From a filamentous cyanobacterium ESFC-1 (GTDB lineage Bacteria; Cyanobacteriota; Cyanobacteriia; Cyanobacteriales; Spirulinaceae): 64,000 nucleotides of DNA. Each line of letters opens with the position of its first letter. Within the stretch, counting starts at the first letter, position 1. This document shows positions 1 through 8,337 of the stretch, piece by piece. The notes under the pieces were generated by a model. The model searched no databases, had not been told where the DNA came from, and was given only the letters and a program-made list of their open reading frames with translations. A program made the position numbers and the translations under genes. The stretch spans positions 1,788,830 to 1,852,829 of the forward strand of contig KB904821.1 of NCBI GenBank assembly GCA_000380225.1, in the 5' to 3' direction.

Positions 1-2700
1 AATCTGACTCAAAATCAACCTGTAGCCAAACCAACCGTTACTCTCAGTACCAATGATAGTTTTGTTGGCGAACCCTCTAATTCTGGTTCTTTCCGTATCA
101 GTCGCACGGGAAGCACGGCACAAGATTTATGGGTCAACTACTCCGTTGCGGGTAATGCCTCTAACGGGAAAGATTACTCCAATTTAAGCGGTTGGCTGAA
201 AATTCCAGCAGGTGCAAGTAGTGCTTTAATTCCTATCAATGTCATTGATGACACCCTTTATGAAGGGAATGAAACTGTTACTATTAACCTTGCCGCCAAT
301 AATAACTATTCCCTGAGCAATTCTACGAGCGATCGCACCCGTACAATTACAATTACTGACAATGATTCACCTCCAAAATCAACTATTAGCTTAAGTGCAA
401 GCGATCGATATGCCTACGAACGAGAGTTAGGACAAAGCCCAAATGGTGGACTGTTCAAAGTGACCCGTAGCGGTGGCAATAACAACAAAGACGAATATGT
501 TTACTACAGTATTAGCGGTAATGCCAGCAATGGCAGTGATTACAATACCCTTTCTGGCTATGTCAAAATTCCTGCGGGTTCAACTACTGCCTATATTCCC
601 GTTAACGTCAAAAATGACTCAGCCTTTGAAGGAACAGAAAAAGTAACGCTCTCGTTAAAAACCAACAGCAATTACAATATTAATAACAGCGTCAAGAGCG
701 ATTTTGTCTACATTTTTGACAACGACTACAAACCCACCATCAGTATCAGTAACTATGACAGCTATGCCAATGAAAGTGGCAACAGTGGTTCAGTACGAGT
801 GACTCGTAGTGGTGGCAACATCAATAGCAGCCAACGGGTCTACTACAACCTCAGTGGTACAGCAGGTAATGCCAGTGACTATAGTTACCTTCCGGGTTAT
901 GTAGATATTCCAGCCGGTTCGACAACTGCCTACATTCCCATTAAACCCATCAACGATTCTCGCTACGAAGGCACCGAACAGGTTCGGGTAAATCTGCAAT
1001 CGAATTCGATGTATAACAACGGCAGTAGCACCAGTGGCTATGTCAACATTTACGACAACGACCCCCGTCCTAAATCTACAATCAGCATCAGTAACTACGA
1101 TACGATAGCCAGCGAAAGTGGCAATCACGGTTCTGTACGAGTTACTCGTAGTGGAGGCGACAATTCCCGCGCAGAAACTGTGTATTATCGGTTGTCGGGA
1201 AGTGCGACTAATGGCAGCGACTACAGCCGATTGACTGGTTCTATCACTATCCCTGCTGGTTCTAGTACCGCTTATATTCCGGTACGTCCGATTAATGACA
1301 GTACCTACGAAGGAACTGAGCAAATGCGGGTGACATTACAGTCGAGTTGGACATACAACAATGGCAGTAGTACCAGTGGCTATGTCAACATCTACGACAA
1401 TGACCCCCGTCCCACCTCAACCATCAACCTCTACAGTAACGATACTGCGGCTTACGAACGTAATCCCGGTCAAACTCCTAACAATGGTCAATTCTACGTT
1501 TACCGCAGTGGTGGCGATAATACTCGCGCTGAGACGGTTTACTACAATATTGGCGGTAGTGCAACCAATGGCAGCGACTACAGCCGCTTATCGGGTTATG
1601 TCACCATTCCGGCAGGTTCGAGCTTTGCCTACATTCCGGTCAATCCCATCAACGATTATCGTTACGAAGGTACAGAGAATGTAACTCTGAGTTTGCGTAA
1701 TGTCGGGGGTTACAAGTTAGGAAGTAATACGTCTCGTACGGTCAACATCTACGATAACGACCCGCGTCCCACCTCCACCATTAACCTCTACAGTAACGAT
1801 ACTGCGGCTTACGAACGTAATCCCGGTCAAACTCCTAACAATGGTCAATTCTACGTTTACCGCAGTGGTGGCGATAGTACTCGCGCTGAGACGGTTTACT
1901 ACAATATTGGCGGTAGTGCAACCAATGGCAGCGACTACAGCCGCTTATCGGGTTATGTCACCATTCCGGCAGGTTCGAGCTTTGCCTACATTCCGGTCAA
2001 TCCCATCAACGATTATCGTTACGAAGGTACAGAGAATGTAACTCTGAGTTTGCGTAATGTCGGGGGTTACAAGTTAGGAAGTAATACGTCTCGTACGGTC
2101 AATATCTACGATAATGACCCTCAAAGTACGACGTTGTACAATATTACCTTTAATGAATACGCACAACGAATCGGACAAAAACCGCTAACAGGCTCAAGTT
2201 CTTCTACAGTATCATCTGTTGTTTTTGGTGACCCGCTAGTTCAGCAGTCACTAGGTAACTTGAATAACCGTCCTTTAGTGTTTACTGATAACCAATCAGG
2301 TTACGATCAAATTCAGTTGGGTGTTGGTAAAAACTACGATCGCTATTCTCTTTCTTTTGACCTTGATGCTCAGTATTTGAACAATACTCCATTTACAGTA
2401 TTGTTAGATACTCCAAGGGTTAACAACATTTACTTTAACCCTGATGGAACTGTCCGTTTGTTTGGCGGTACACAAGGAACTGTGGGTTCTTATAACTTGA
2501 ATGGTGTGAACCGCGTTAAAACAGATGTTGACTTCACAACTAAAAACTGGAAACTGATTGTCAATGGTCAAACACTCTATAACGGCACATTTTCTCCTTC
2601 CAGTGATGATTTACGGTCTGTTCGTTTTAGTCTGGGAGCATTAAATGGTATCACGCAAAGTGTAGTGGGTATTGATAATATTAAGTTGACAGGAAGCTAG
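1..2700 (+). CDS. Calx-beta repeat protein, 5' end outside window
   Basis: The frame is open from base 1, so the N-terminus lies upstream. The visible part holds about six Calx-beta-like repeats of 110-120 residues, each with GSDYS-type, IPAGSS-type and YEGTE motifs and a terminal IYDNDP or ITDNDS calcium-binding-like signature. Repeats five and six (about 1412-2125) are almost identical, with a period of 357 bp (119 codons), indicating recent duplication. A C-terminal module of about 185 residues (from about 2130) is not a repeat and looks like a beta-sandwich. Calx-beta domains bind calcium and are common in large secreted cyanobacterial surface proteins. The PpiC-type isomerase downstream fits a secretion context, but no secretion gene is visible. 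Family is clear; the role as extracellular adhesin is inference. Confidence 0.85.
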   Translation, partial: NLTQNQPVAKPTVTLSTNDSFVGEPSNSGSFRISRTGSTAQDLWVNYSVAGNASNGKDYSNLSGWLKIPAGASSALIPINVIDDTLYEGNETVTINLAANNNYSLSNSTSDRTRTITITDNDSPPKSTISLSASDRYAYERELGQSPNGGLFKVTRSGGNNNKDEYVYYSISGNASNGSDYNTLSGYVKIPAGSTTAYIPVNVKNDSAFEGTEKVTLSLKTNSNYNINNSVKSDFVYIFDNDYKPTISISNYDSYANESGNSGSVRVTRSGGNINSSQRVYYNLSGTAGNASDYSYLPGYVDIPAGSTTAYIPIKPINDSRYEGTEQVRVNLQSNSMYNNGSSTSGYVNIYDNDPRPKSTISISNYDTIASESGNHGSVRVTRSGGDNSRAETVYYRLSGSATNGSDYSRLTGSITIPAGSSTAYIPVRPINDSTYEGTEQMRVTLQSSWTYNNGSSTSGYVNIYDNDPRPTSTINLYSNDTAAYERNPGQTPNNGQFYVYRSGGDNTRAETVYYNIGGSATNGSDYSRLSGYVTIPAGSSFAYIPVNPINDYRYEGTENVTLSLRNVGGYKLGSNTSRTVNIYDNDPRPTSTINLYSNDTAAYERNPGQTPNNGQFYVYRSGGDSTRAETVYYNIGGSATNGSDYSRLSGYVTIPAGSSFAYIPVNPINDYRYEGTENVTLSLRNVGGYKLGSNTSRTVNIYDNDPQSTTLYNITFNEYAQRIGQKPLTGSSSSTVSSVVFGDPLVQQSLGNLNNRPLVFTDNQSGYDQIQLGVGKNYDRYSLSFDLDAQYLNNTPFTVLLDTPRVNNIYFNPDGTVRLFGGTQGTVGSYNLNGVNRVKTDVDFTTKNWKLIVNGQTLYNGTFSPSSDDLRSVRFSLGALNGITQSVVGIDNIKLTGS

Positions 2701-2766
2701 AGTTTATGTAGAGATTCCAACTCAGTTTATAGCTTGAGTCGCTTTGTCGCAAAAACTTAGTCAAAT

Positions 2767-2806
2767 CATGCGATTATTCATATATCAATCTAGGAATAAT
2801 CGCGTG
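2767..2806 (+). terminator. stem-loop between Calx-beta gene and isomerase
   Basis: GCGATTATTC (2770-2779) pairs perfectly with GAATAATCGC (2794-2803), and a G-T wobble extends the stem. The 3' side is followed by an A/T-rich run. It could terminate the Calx-beta transcript or act as a leader structure for the isomerase 30 bp downstream. Confidence 0.45.
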
Positions 2807-2834
2807 AATATTATTTTAAGGTAGGCATTTACCG

Positions 2835-3596
2835 ATGAAATTGAACGAAATTCCCTTTTTGAAGGTTAACGAAGAATCTATTACTCTCCAACGCGCTATC
2901 GGGTATCTCAAAACGGCAGGAAGTTATGAGCGCTTAATGGCAGATGTTGTGCGTCAGTATATTTTAGAGCAAGAGCTTCAACAGCGAACTGATATTCAGT
3001 TTAATAGCTTGCAAGTGGATCAAGCTTTGATGGATTTCCGCGTTCAAAGTAATTTGCGCGATGCGGATAGCTTTCAGCAGTGGATGCAAGCGAATGGCGT
3101 AAATTATGAGCAGTTTCGTCAAAATATTGAGTTTGGCTTTAAAGTTGAACAGTTAAGAAATGAGGTTACTGAACCGAAGTTAGAAGATTATTTCCAAGAG
3201 CAAAAGCCTTTTTTGGATCGGGTCATTTTATCTCGAATGATTTTAGATAATCGAGAGTTAGCCGAGCACCTCAAAGGAAAGATTTTAGAAGATCGCAATC
3301 AATTTGAACCTTTAGTACAGCAATATTCTCTGACAGACGATCGCGTGGCTAATGGTATGATGGGTGCTGTACCCAAAGGGCAAATGCCAGATATCCTCAG
3401 AACGGCGATTGATTTGGCGAATCCGGGAGAAATTGTCGGTCCTATAGAAATTGAAGGGCGTTACTGTTTATTTCGCGTGGAGCAGTTTCTTCCTGCGGCT
3501 TTACAAGAAGTACGCCAAGAATTACAGAACCAGTTATTTGAGCAGTGGCTACAAGACAAGCTGAAAGAGGTTACAGTGAAGTTAAATATCGCATAA
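2835..3596 (+). CDS. PpiC/parvulin-type peptidylprolyl isomerase
   Basis: This 253-residue protein has an N-terminal SurA-like helical region (about 1-115) and a parvulin-like rotamase region (about 125-235) with the pattern QYSLTDDRVANGMMGAVPKGQMPDIL broken here into QYSLTDDR, then GMMGAVPKGQMPD, then GEIVGPIEIEGRYCLFRVE. Parvulins catalyse cis-trans isomerisation of prolyl bonds in exported or folding proteins. There is no obvious signal peptide. An AAGGTAGG ribosome-binding-like sequence lies 9 bases before the ATG. In cyanobacteria such genes often sit beside RTX or Calx-beta proteins and type I secretion components. The neighbouring Calx-beta gene supports that link. The exact substrate is unknown. 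Confidence 0.8.
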   Translation: MKLNEIPFLKVNEESITLQRAIGYLKTAGSYERLMADVVRQYILEQELQQRTDIQFNSLQVDQALMDFRVQSNLRDADSFQQWMQANGVNYEQFRQNIEFGFKVEQLRNEVTEPKLEDYFQEQKPFLDRVILSRMILDNRELAEHLKGKILEDRNQFEPLVQQYSLTDDRVANGMMGAVPKGQMPDILRTAIDLANPGEIVGPIEIEGRYCLFRVEQFLPAALQEVRQELQNQLFEQWLQDKLKEVTVKLNIA

Positions 3597-3644
3597 ATGA
3601 ACTGAAATCTCTGGTTGAGTTAATTGTAACTAAGGCTTTCTGCC

Positions 3645-3690
3645 CAAGCGATCGCGCTCCCTTCCCCAAGAGACGCGATCGCGTTTCTTT
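3645..3690. repeat. HIP1-containing dispersed repeat, copy 1
   Basis: The segment CTTCCCCAAGAGACGCGATC (about 3660-3679), flanked by HIP1 octamers, recurs almost exactly at about 4034-4053. Both copies lie in short gaps beside small genes. This suggests a small mobile or duplicated HIP1-bearing repeat. Confidence 0.6.
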
Positions 3691-3795
3691 TATAGGTTGA
3701 AAAGGGCGATCGCCTTTTCGGGTAACATCAAGGAAACTGCCTAAAAGCCCATTGCTATGCCTCATAACGTCAAAATTCCAGCGAGAGATTAATCT

Positions 3796-4005
3796 ATGCA
3801 AACTCAACCTGCGGCTTCCGAACATCTGTCACCTGAAGTAGCACAAATCTTTTTAGAAGGATTACCCGAAGCAATCCGTCATGGGTTAGAAATGCGAGCC
3901 GAAAATATGAACTATCCAGTGTGGGCTGTTATCGAAATGGCAATTGCAGGCTACCTTGATGAAGAGGCATTATCTTTTGTTGATTGTCATCCAAAGCTTG
4001 ATTAG
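3796..4005 (+). CDS. small conserved hypothetical protein
   Basis: A 69-residue acidic protein with an ATG start. The C-terminal half (MNYPVWAVIEMAIAGYLDEE) is amphipathic and resembles small helical antitoxin-like or regulatory proteins. I recognise no family with confidence. It lies just upstream of a retropepsin-like gene on the same strand; the two are separated by one copy of a HIP1-containing repeat. The second gene could be a partner, since small-antitoxin plus aspartyl-protease-like pairs occur in cyanobacteria, but this is inference from position only. Confidence 0.55.
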   Translation: MQTQPAASEHLSPEVAQIFLEGLPEAIRHGLEMRAENMNYPVWAVIEMAIAGYLDEEALSFVDCHPKLD

Positions 4006-4100
4006 ACACAGTGCATTGTGAAGCGCGATCGCCCTTCCCCAAGAGACGCGATCGCGTTCCAAAAATCAGTCATAATCAAGGTAGAGTGACAAGGAATCCA

Positions 4101-4547
4101 ATGATGACAACTCCAACAGATACCCCCATGGGCAAAATTACCACAACTTTAACGATAACCAACCGGATTGACGCAGGAGCAGCCCAGCGAAGTTTGATTC
4201 CAGTCGAGCAAGTTCGTACTATTACCTTAGAGAATGTTTTAGTAGATACAGGTGCAACAACTCTCTGTCTTCCTACAAGCGCGATCGCGCAATTGGGTTT
4301 AGAATTACTTAAAGAAGTTGATGTTGCGACGGCTAACGGCTTTAGTAAAGCACGAATTTTCCGAGATGCTAGTATTTCTTTATTAGGTCGAGAAGGGACT
4401 TTTGAATGTTTAGAATTACCGGGGAGCCGAGATGCACTTTTGGGCGTTATTCCCCTGGAAGCTTTGGGAATTGAATTAGATTTAAAGAATCAAAAGTTAA
4501 AGCTTTTACCTGAAGAATCTATGGATACTTATTTGACAATTTTGTAA
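4101..4547 (+). CDS. retropepsin-like (clan AA) aspartic protease family protein
   Basis: A 148-residue protein when started at ATG 4101. An upstream in-frame start at 4011 would translate the HIP1 repeat and is unlikely. The motif VDTGATTLCLP (near residue 55) is the DTGA active-site signature of single-domain retropepsin-like proteases, and the second half has the hydrophobic pattern LLGVIPLEALGIELD seen in this clan. Such proteins act as homodimers in which each subunit gives one catalytic Asp. The substrate is unknown. It is on the same strand as the preceding 69-residue gene. The family assignment is good; activity is inferred. Confidence 0.75.
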   Translation: MMTTPTDTPMGKITTTLTITNRIDAGAAQRSLIPVEQVRTITLENVLVDTGATTLCLPTSAIAQLGLELLKEVDVATANGFSKARIFRDASISLLGREGTFECLELPGSRDALLGVIPLEALGIELDLKNQKLKLLPEESMDTYLTIL

Positions 4548-4894
4548 CTGAAAAAAAGACCGCATCCCTAATATCTACTGCATATCTGCGTAGAAAAATA
4601 GCTATCTTTGCATTGTCTCCCCAACATCTACCGATATCTGCAAAGGACAAAAATGAGGCGAAGTGAGACTCAGATCGAAGCCAGCGCGATCGCGACCCGA
4701 TCATATCCCCCCTTCAGACAGCCCCCCGAAAAAGGTTCGGGAAACTACACTTACTGGAGTCGCCCCAACACCGTCAATATAAGAAGGTAAGCTCGTTTAT
4801 GACGATCGAGAAAAAAATATAAGCCTAAATCTAAAACCAAAAGGCGCGATCGCTCTTTAACATTATTTGTAGTTAACATCGGAGCAGAAATTTT
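4548..4894. other. intergenic region upstream of dnaK
   Basis: This 347-bp gap has two HIP1 octamers and AT-rich stretches. I searched by eye for a CIRCE element (TTAGCACTC-N9-GAGTGCTAA) and saw none, so HrcA control of this dnaK is not evident. A GGAG sequence precedes the dnaK start at suitable distance. Short open frames here look fortuitous. Confidence 0.5.
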
Positions 4895-6844
4895 ATGTCC
4901 AAAATTGTTGGGATTGACCTAGGAACAACCAACTCCTGTGTCGCCGTCGTCGAAGGAGGCAAACCTACAGTCATCGCCAACGCAGAAGGCTTTAGAACCA
5001 CACCTTCTGTTGTAGCGTATGCCAAAAATGGCGATCGCCTGGTGGGTCAAATCGCCAAGCGTCAAGCCGTAATGAACCCCCAAAACACCTTCTACTCGGT
5101 AAAACGCTTCATCGGTCGTCGCCATGACGAAGTAACCAACGAAACCACAGAAGTCTCCTACGACGTAGTACGAGACAACAACGGCAACGTCAAACTCGAA
5201 TGTCCGGCCCTCAACAAACAATTTGCCCCGGAAGAAATTTCGGCGCAAGTTTTACGGAAACTCGTCGAAGACGCAAGTAAGTACCTCGGCTCAACTGTGA
5301 CCGAAGCCGTAATTACCGTACCTGCTTACTTCAACGACTCCCAACGTCAAGCCACCAAAGACGCAGGTAAAATCGCCGGGATTGATGTCAAACGCATCAT
5401 CAACGAACCCACCGCCGCCTCCCTCGCTTACGGCTTAGACAAAAAGAGCAACGAAACCATCCTCGTATTTGACTTAGGGGGCGGTACATTTGACGTATCC
5501 ATCCTCGAAGTCGGTGACGGTGTATTTGAAGTGCTGGCAACCTCTGGAGACACCCACCTCGGCGGTGACGACTTCGATAAGAAAATTGTCGATCACCTCG
5601 CAGCCCAATTCCAATCCGAAGAAGGCATCGATTTACGCAAAGACAAACAAGCCCTGCAACGCTTAACCGAAGCCGCAGAAAAAGCCAAAATCGAGCTTTC
5701 CAGCGTTACCCAAGCGGACATCAACCTCCCCTTCATCACCGCCACCCAAGACGGGCCAAAGCACCTCGACTTGACCTTAACCCGTCAGAAATTTGAAGAA
5801 ATCGCCTCTGACCTCATCGACCGTTGCGGTATCCCTGTTGAAAATGCCCTGCGGGATGCCAAACTCGATAAATCTGCCATTGATGAAATCGTCTTGGTCG
5901 GGGGTTCAACTCGGATTCCGGCGGTCAAAGAATTAGTCAAACGGATTTTGGGTAAAGACCCCAACCAAAGCGTAAACCCGGACGAAGTGGTGGCAGTCGG
6001 TGCAGCCATCCAAGGGGGCGTATTAGCCGGGGATGTCAAAGACATTCTGCTGCTTGACGTGACTCCCCTCTCTCTTGGTGTGGAAACCCTCGGCGGCGTG
6101 ATGACCAAAATTATCCCCCGCAACACCACCATCCCCACCAAAAAATCTGAGGTCTTCTCCACGGCGGTAGACGGTCAAACCAACGTCGAAATTCACGTCC
6201 TGCAAGGGGAACGGGAAATGTCCCGCGACAACAAGAGTCTGGGAACCTTCCGTCTCGATGGTATTCCCCCCGCAGCCCGTGGCGTACCGCAAATTGAAGT
6301 CACCTTTGATATTGACGCGAACGGGATTCTCAACGTCACCGCGAAGGATAAAGGCACCGGAAAAGAACAATCTATCAGCATTACCGGGGCTTCGACTTTA
6401 CCGGATACGGAAGTAGACCGCATGGTTCAAGAAGCCGAAAGTAATGCGGCGGCTGACAAAGAACGTCGCGAGAAAATCGACCGCAAAAACCAAGCGGATT
6501 CCTTGGTGTATCAAGCCGAGAAACAACTCAACGAGTTGGGCGATAAAGTCTCGGGTGACGACAAGAGCAAAGCTGAGGGTATGATTGCCGAACTCAAAGA
6601 GGCGATCGCCCAAGAAGATGATGCTAAAATTCAAAGCGTCATGCCCGAACTGCAACAAACTCTCTACAGCATTGGTAGCAGTGTCTATCAACAAGCAGGT
6701 GGCGAAGCAGGCGGCCCTGGCGGCCCTGAAGGCCCTGGTGGCCCTGAAGGCCCTGGCGGCCCGAGTGACTCTGCCGGAGGCGGTGATTCGGGTTCTGATG
6801 GTGGCGATGATGTCATCGATGCTGAGTTCTCTGAAAGCAAGTAA
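4895..6844 (+). CDS. dnaK: molecular chaperone DnaK (Hsp70)
   Basis: A 649-residue Hsp70. The ATPase domain (about 1-385) begins [20 protein letters not shown] and contains the phosphate loop [13 protein letters not shown] and the adenosine motif [10 protein letters not shown]. The linker [16 protein letters not shown] leads to the peptide-binding domain (about 390-505) and helical lid. A tail rich in Gly-Gly-Pro (about 603-628) precedes the conserved C-terminus DDVIDAEF. DnaK refolds proteins with DnaJ and GrpE in ATP-driven cycles. The gene stands alone, with its own terminator. The length and tail match cyanobacterial DnaK2-type proteins, although paralogue assignment would need a comparison. 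Confidence 0.97.
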   Translation: MSKIVGIDLGTTNSCVAVVEGGKPTVIANAEGFRTTPSVVAYAKNGDRLVGQIAKRQAVMNPQNTFYSVKRFIGRRHDEVTNETTEVSYDVVRDNNGNVKLECPALNKQFAPEEISAQVLRKLVEDASKYLGSTVTEAVITVPAYFNDSQRQATKDAGKIAGIDVKRIINEPTAASLAYGLDKKSNETILVFDLGGGTFDVSILEVGDGVFEVLATSGDTHLGGDDFDKKIVDHLAAQFQSEEGIDLRKDKQALQRLTEAAEKAKIELSSVTQADINLPFITATQDGPKHLDLTLTRQKFEEIASDLIDRCGIPVENALRDAKLDKSAIDEIVLVGGSTRIPAVKELVKRILGKDPNQSVNPDEVVAVGAAIQGGVLAGDVKDILLLDVTPLSLGVETLGGVMTKIIPRNTTIPTKKSEVFSTAVDGQTNVEIHVLQGEREMSRDNKSLGTFRLDGIPPAARGVPQIEVTFDIDANGILNVTAKDKGTGKEQSISITGASTLPDTEVDRMVQEAESNAAADKERREKIDRKNQADSLVYQAEKQLNELGDKVSGDDKSKAEGMIAELKEAIAQEDDAKIQSVMPELQQTLYSIGSSVYQQAGGEAGGPGGPEGPGGPEGPGGPSDSAGGGDSGSDGGDDVIDAEFSESK

Positions 6845-6870
6845 GCTTTAAGCTCAATTTCTAATTGATT

Positions 6871-6914
6871 ACAATTAAACCTCTCCTGTCAACACACGGG
6901 AGAGGTTTAATTGT
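6871..6914 (+). terminator. terminator after dnaK
   Basis: ACAATTAAACCTCTCC (6871-6886) pairs perfectly over 16 bp with the sequence at 6899-6914, leaving a 12-base loop. It begins 26 bp after the dnaK stop. The stem has T-rich and A-rich ends, so it may work in both directions. Confidence 0.75.
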
Positions 6915-6966
6915 AGTCAATTCTTGTGATAGCCAAATGAGTGTAAATCGCGAGGACTATAGTGAG

Positions 6967-7091
6967 ATCAAATCCGTTTAATTCGTGAAGCTTTAGAACC
7001 CCGGTTTCTAGCTTGCAATTTTAACTTGACTGTGTAAGCAGGTAAGAAACCGGGGTTCTCGCGCCAGTGGTTATTTTTTCGGATTAGATAT
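6967..7091. mobile_element. MITE-like element, copy 1 (core flipped)
   Basis: A 125-bp non-coding element. Outer ends ATCAAATCCG and CGGATTAGATAT are inverted repeats. Inside are inverted 15-mers AGAACCCCGGTTTCT (6995-7009) and its complement (7045-7059), enclosing a 35-bp core (7010-7044). Two further copies are at 38445-38570 and about 24707-24804. Relative to the outer arms, the core here is in the opposite orientation to the other two copies. Confidence 0.7.
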
Positions 7092-7235
7092 TATTTACTC
7101 CGGTACACTAAAGTCAAACTGATAGCCTTCATCATTGGATAAAAACGATATAATCCGAGCAAAATGCTTCCTCATATTGAGGCTGATGATCGTATACTCT
7201 ATATACATCGTCAAGTACAAATTTTCCGACATAAC

Positions 7236-7279
7236 AAAAACCGCAACCCCGATACAAAAATCTCAAGATTGCGGTTTTT
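7236..7279 (-). terminator. terminator of the DUF2996-like gene
   Basis: AAAAACCGCAA (7236-7246) pairs with TTGCGGTTTTT (7269-7279), giving a GC-centred stem with T tracts on both sides. It is 41 bp beyond the stop codon of the minus-strand gene. Confidence 0.75.
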
Positions 7280-7319
7280 CTGTTGAAGTATGGGTTTGAG
7301 ACGCTACGCCCCTCTCAAA

Positions 7320-7712
7320 TTAATTGCGTACCAATAGCTTCTCGGCATTGATACGCTGCAATACATACATCACCATCAAGTCCAAATTGACGCGGCGCTC
7401 GTCAATCATAAAGGATTCAAAAATGCTTGGTTGTTTACCATTGGTGGCAAAGGAAAAGCCTTTTTGCCCTTTAATGTCTTCGTCAGGAAAATAGATATTG
7501 AATTGATATGTCCCTTTGTTCCAACTGCCTTGGACTTGCCAAATCGATTCAGAAGATGCCCCGGCTAGGGGTACGGGTTCTTTGACAAAGCTTAAAGACA
7601 TATCATCAATGCCTGCATCGGCAAAGGCTTCATCGAGACTGGGAACAAAATGCTGTTCCATAAATTCGGTAAAAGGCTTGTCTTCTAAAGCGGGGGGCTT
7701 TTCTTTGGGCAT
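7320..7712 (-). CDS. DUF2996-like cyanobacterial protein
   Basis: A 130-residue soluble protein, acidic at the N-terminus, with the segments FMEQHFVPSLDEAF, GSWNKGTYQFNIYFPDEDIKG and RVNLDLMVMYVLQRINAEKL. The pattern resembles DUF2996, a family restricted to cyanobacteria and plastids. This is from memory of the family, not a search. No signal peptide or membrane segment is visible. It is the third gene on the minus strand after thrC and the ThiS-like gene, separated by 135 bp, and has its own terminator. The function is unknown. Confidence 0.65.
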   Translation of the reverse strand: MPKEKPPALEDKPFTEFMEQHFVPSLDEAFADAGIDDMSLSFVKEPVPLAGASSESIWQVQGSWNKGTYQFNIYFPDEDIKGQKGFSFATNGKQPSIFESFMIDERRVNLDLMVMYVLQRINAEKLLVRN

Positions 7713-7847
7713 GGTTTTGCTAAGTAACGACTTTTTTCAAATTATGCCGGATATGGGCGAAGCAAATCGCTTTATCACTGTTTCAATTTTAGGGTGTCCC
7801 CGGTTAGGGCGGGAGGAAATCGACGAGATTTACCCCCCGTTGGCTTT

Positions 7848-8123
7848 TTAGCCCCCAGCAACTGCCGGAACGATGCTGACTTCATCGCCGTCATTAAGTT
7901 GGGTATCCACCCCTTCTAAAAAGCGGATATCTTCACTGTTAACGTAAAGATTCAAAAAGCGGCGGGGCTTGCCTTGTTCGTCGCAAATGCGGCTTTTGAT
8001 ACCGGGACAATGACCTTCAAGAGAATCAATCAATTCGTTGATGTTGCTGCCTTCTGCGTCGATAGAGGCTTGATTGTTGGTGTATTTTTGCAAGGCAGTG
8101 GGGACTAATACTTTAACGCTCAT
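7848..8123 (-). CDS. ThiS/MoaD-family sulphur-carrier-like protein
   Basis: A 91-residue ubiquitin-fold protein. It starts [15 protein letters not shown], has the central pattern [31 protein letters not shown] and ends in the di-glycine that is adenylated and thiocarboxylated in ThiS, MoaD and CysO. Its position directly downstream of thrC on the same strand suggests a threonine/cysteine-linked sulphur-transfer role similar to the CysO-type systems, rather than thiamine or molybdopterin synthesis, for which no other gene is nearby. The family is well supported; the pathway is inferred from the neighbour. Confidence 0.85.
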   Translation of the reverse strand: MSVKVLVPTALQKYTNNQASIDAEGSNINELIDSLEGHCPGIKSRICDEQGKPRRFLNLYVNSEDIRFLEGVDTQLNDGDEVSIVPAVAGG

Positions 8124-8272
8124 AGTTGGAATGGGTTTTTGGATGATTGAAATGAAGTTTAAAACAACGGTTGACTTGCTGAGAAACGTCTAATCAACTA
8201 ACAACAAAAAAACAATCGCTCATGGAAACTAAAGTTCCTCTTAGATGCTGATAAAGGTGACAGACAAGGGTT

Positions 8273-8301
8273 TTGCAGGCTCGATGGGGGCGAACCTGCA
8301 A
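8273..8301 (-). terminator. stem-loop between thrC and ThiS-like gene
   Basis: TTGCAGGCTCG (8273-8283) pairs with CGAACCTGCAA (8291-8301) with a single mismatch, forming a short-loop hairpin 37 bp after the thrC stop. It may attenuate read-through into the ThiS-like gene. There is no long T tract. Confidence 0.4.
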
Positions 8302-8337
8302 CAATTAATAACGCTGAATCTAGCGCAATTTTCTAGT

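Noticed and set aside
790-1323. 177-codon minus-strand frame opposite the Calx-beta gene
   Set aside because: Shadow of repetitive codons in the real plus-strand gene; product is low-complexity with no family features.
4608-4790. 60-codon plus-strand frame upstream of dnaK
   Set aside because: No ribosome-binding site or protein-like pattern; crosses a HIP1 octamer and lies in the dnaK promoter region.
4548-4894. Possible CIRCE/HrcA operator before dnaK
   Set aside because: No TTAGCACTC-N9-GAGTGCTAA or close variant found by eye; none before clpB either.
8124-8337. Possible small RNA or riboswitch between thrC and the ThiS-like gene
   Set aside because: Only a short hairpin is visible; no match to known riboswitch or tmRNA patterns that I could recognise.
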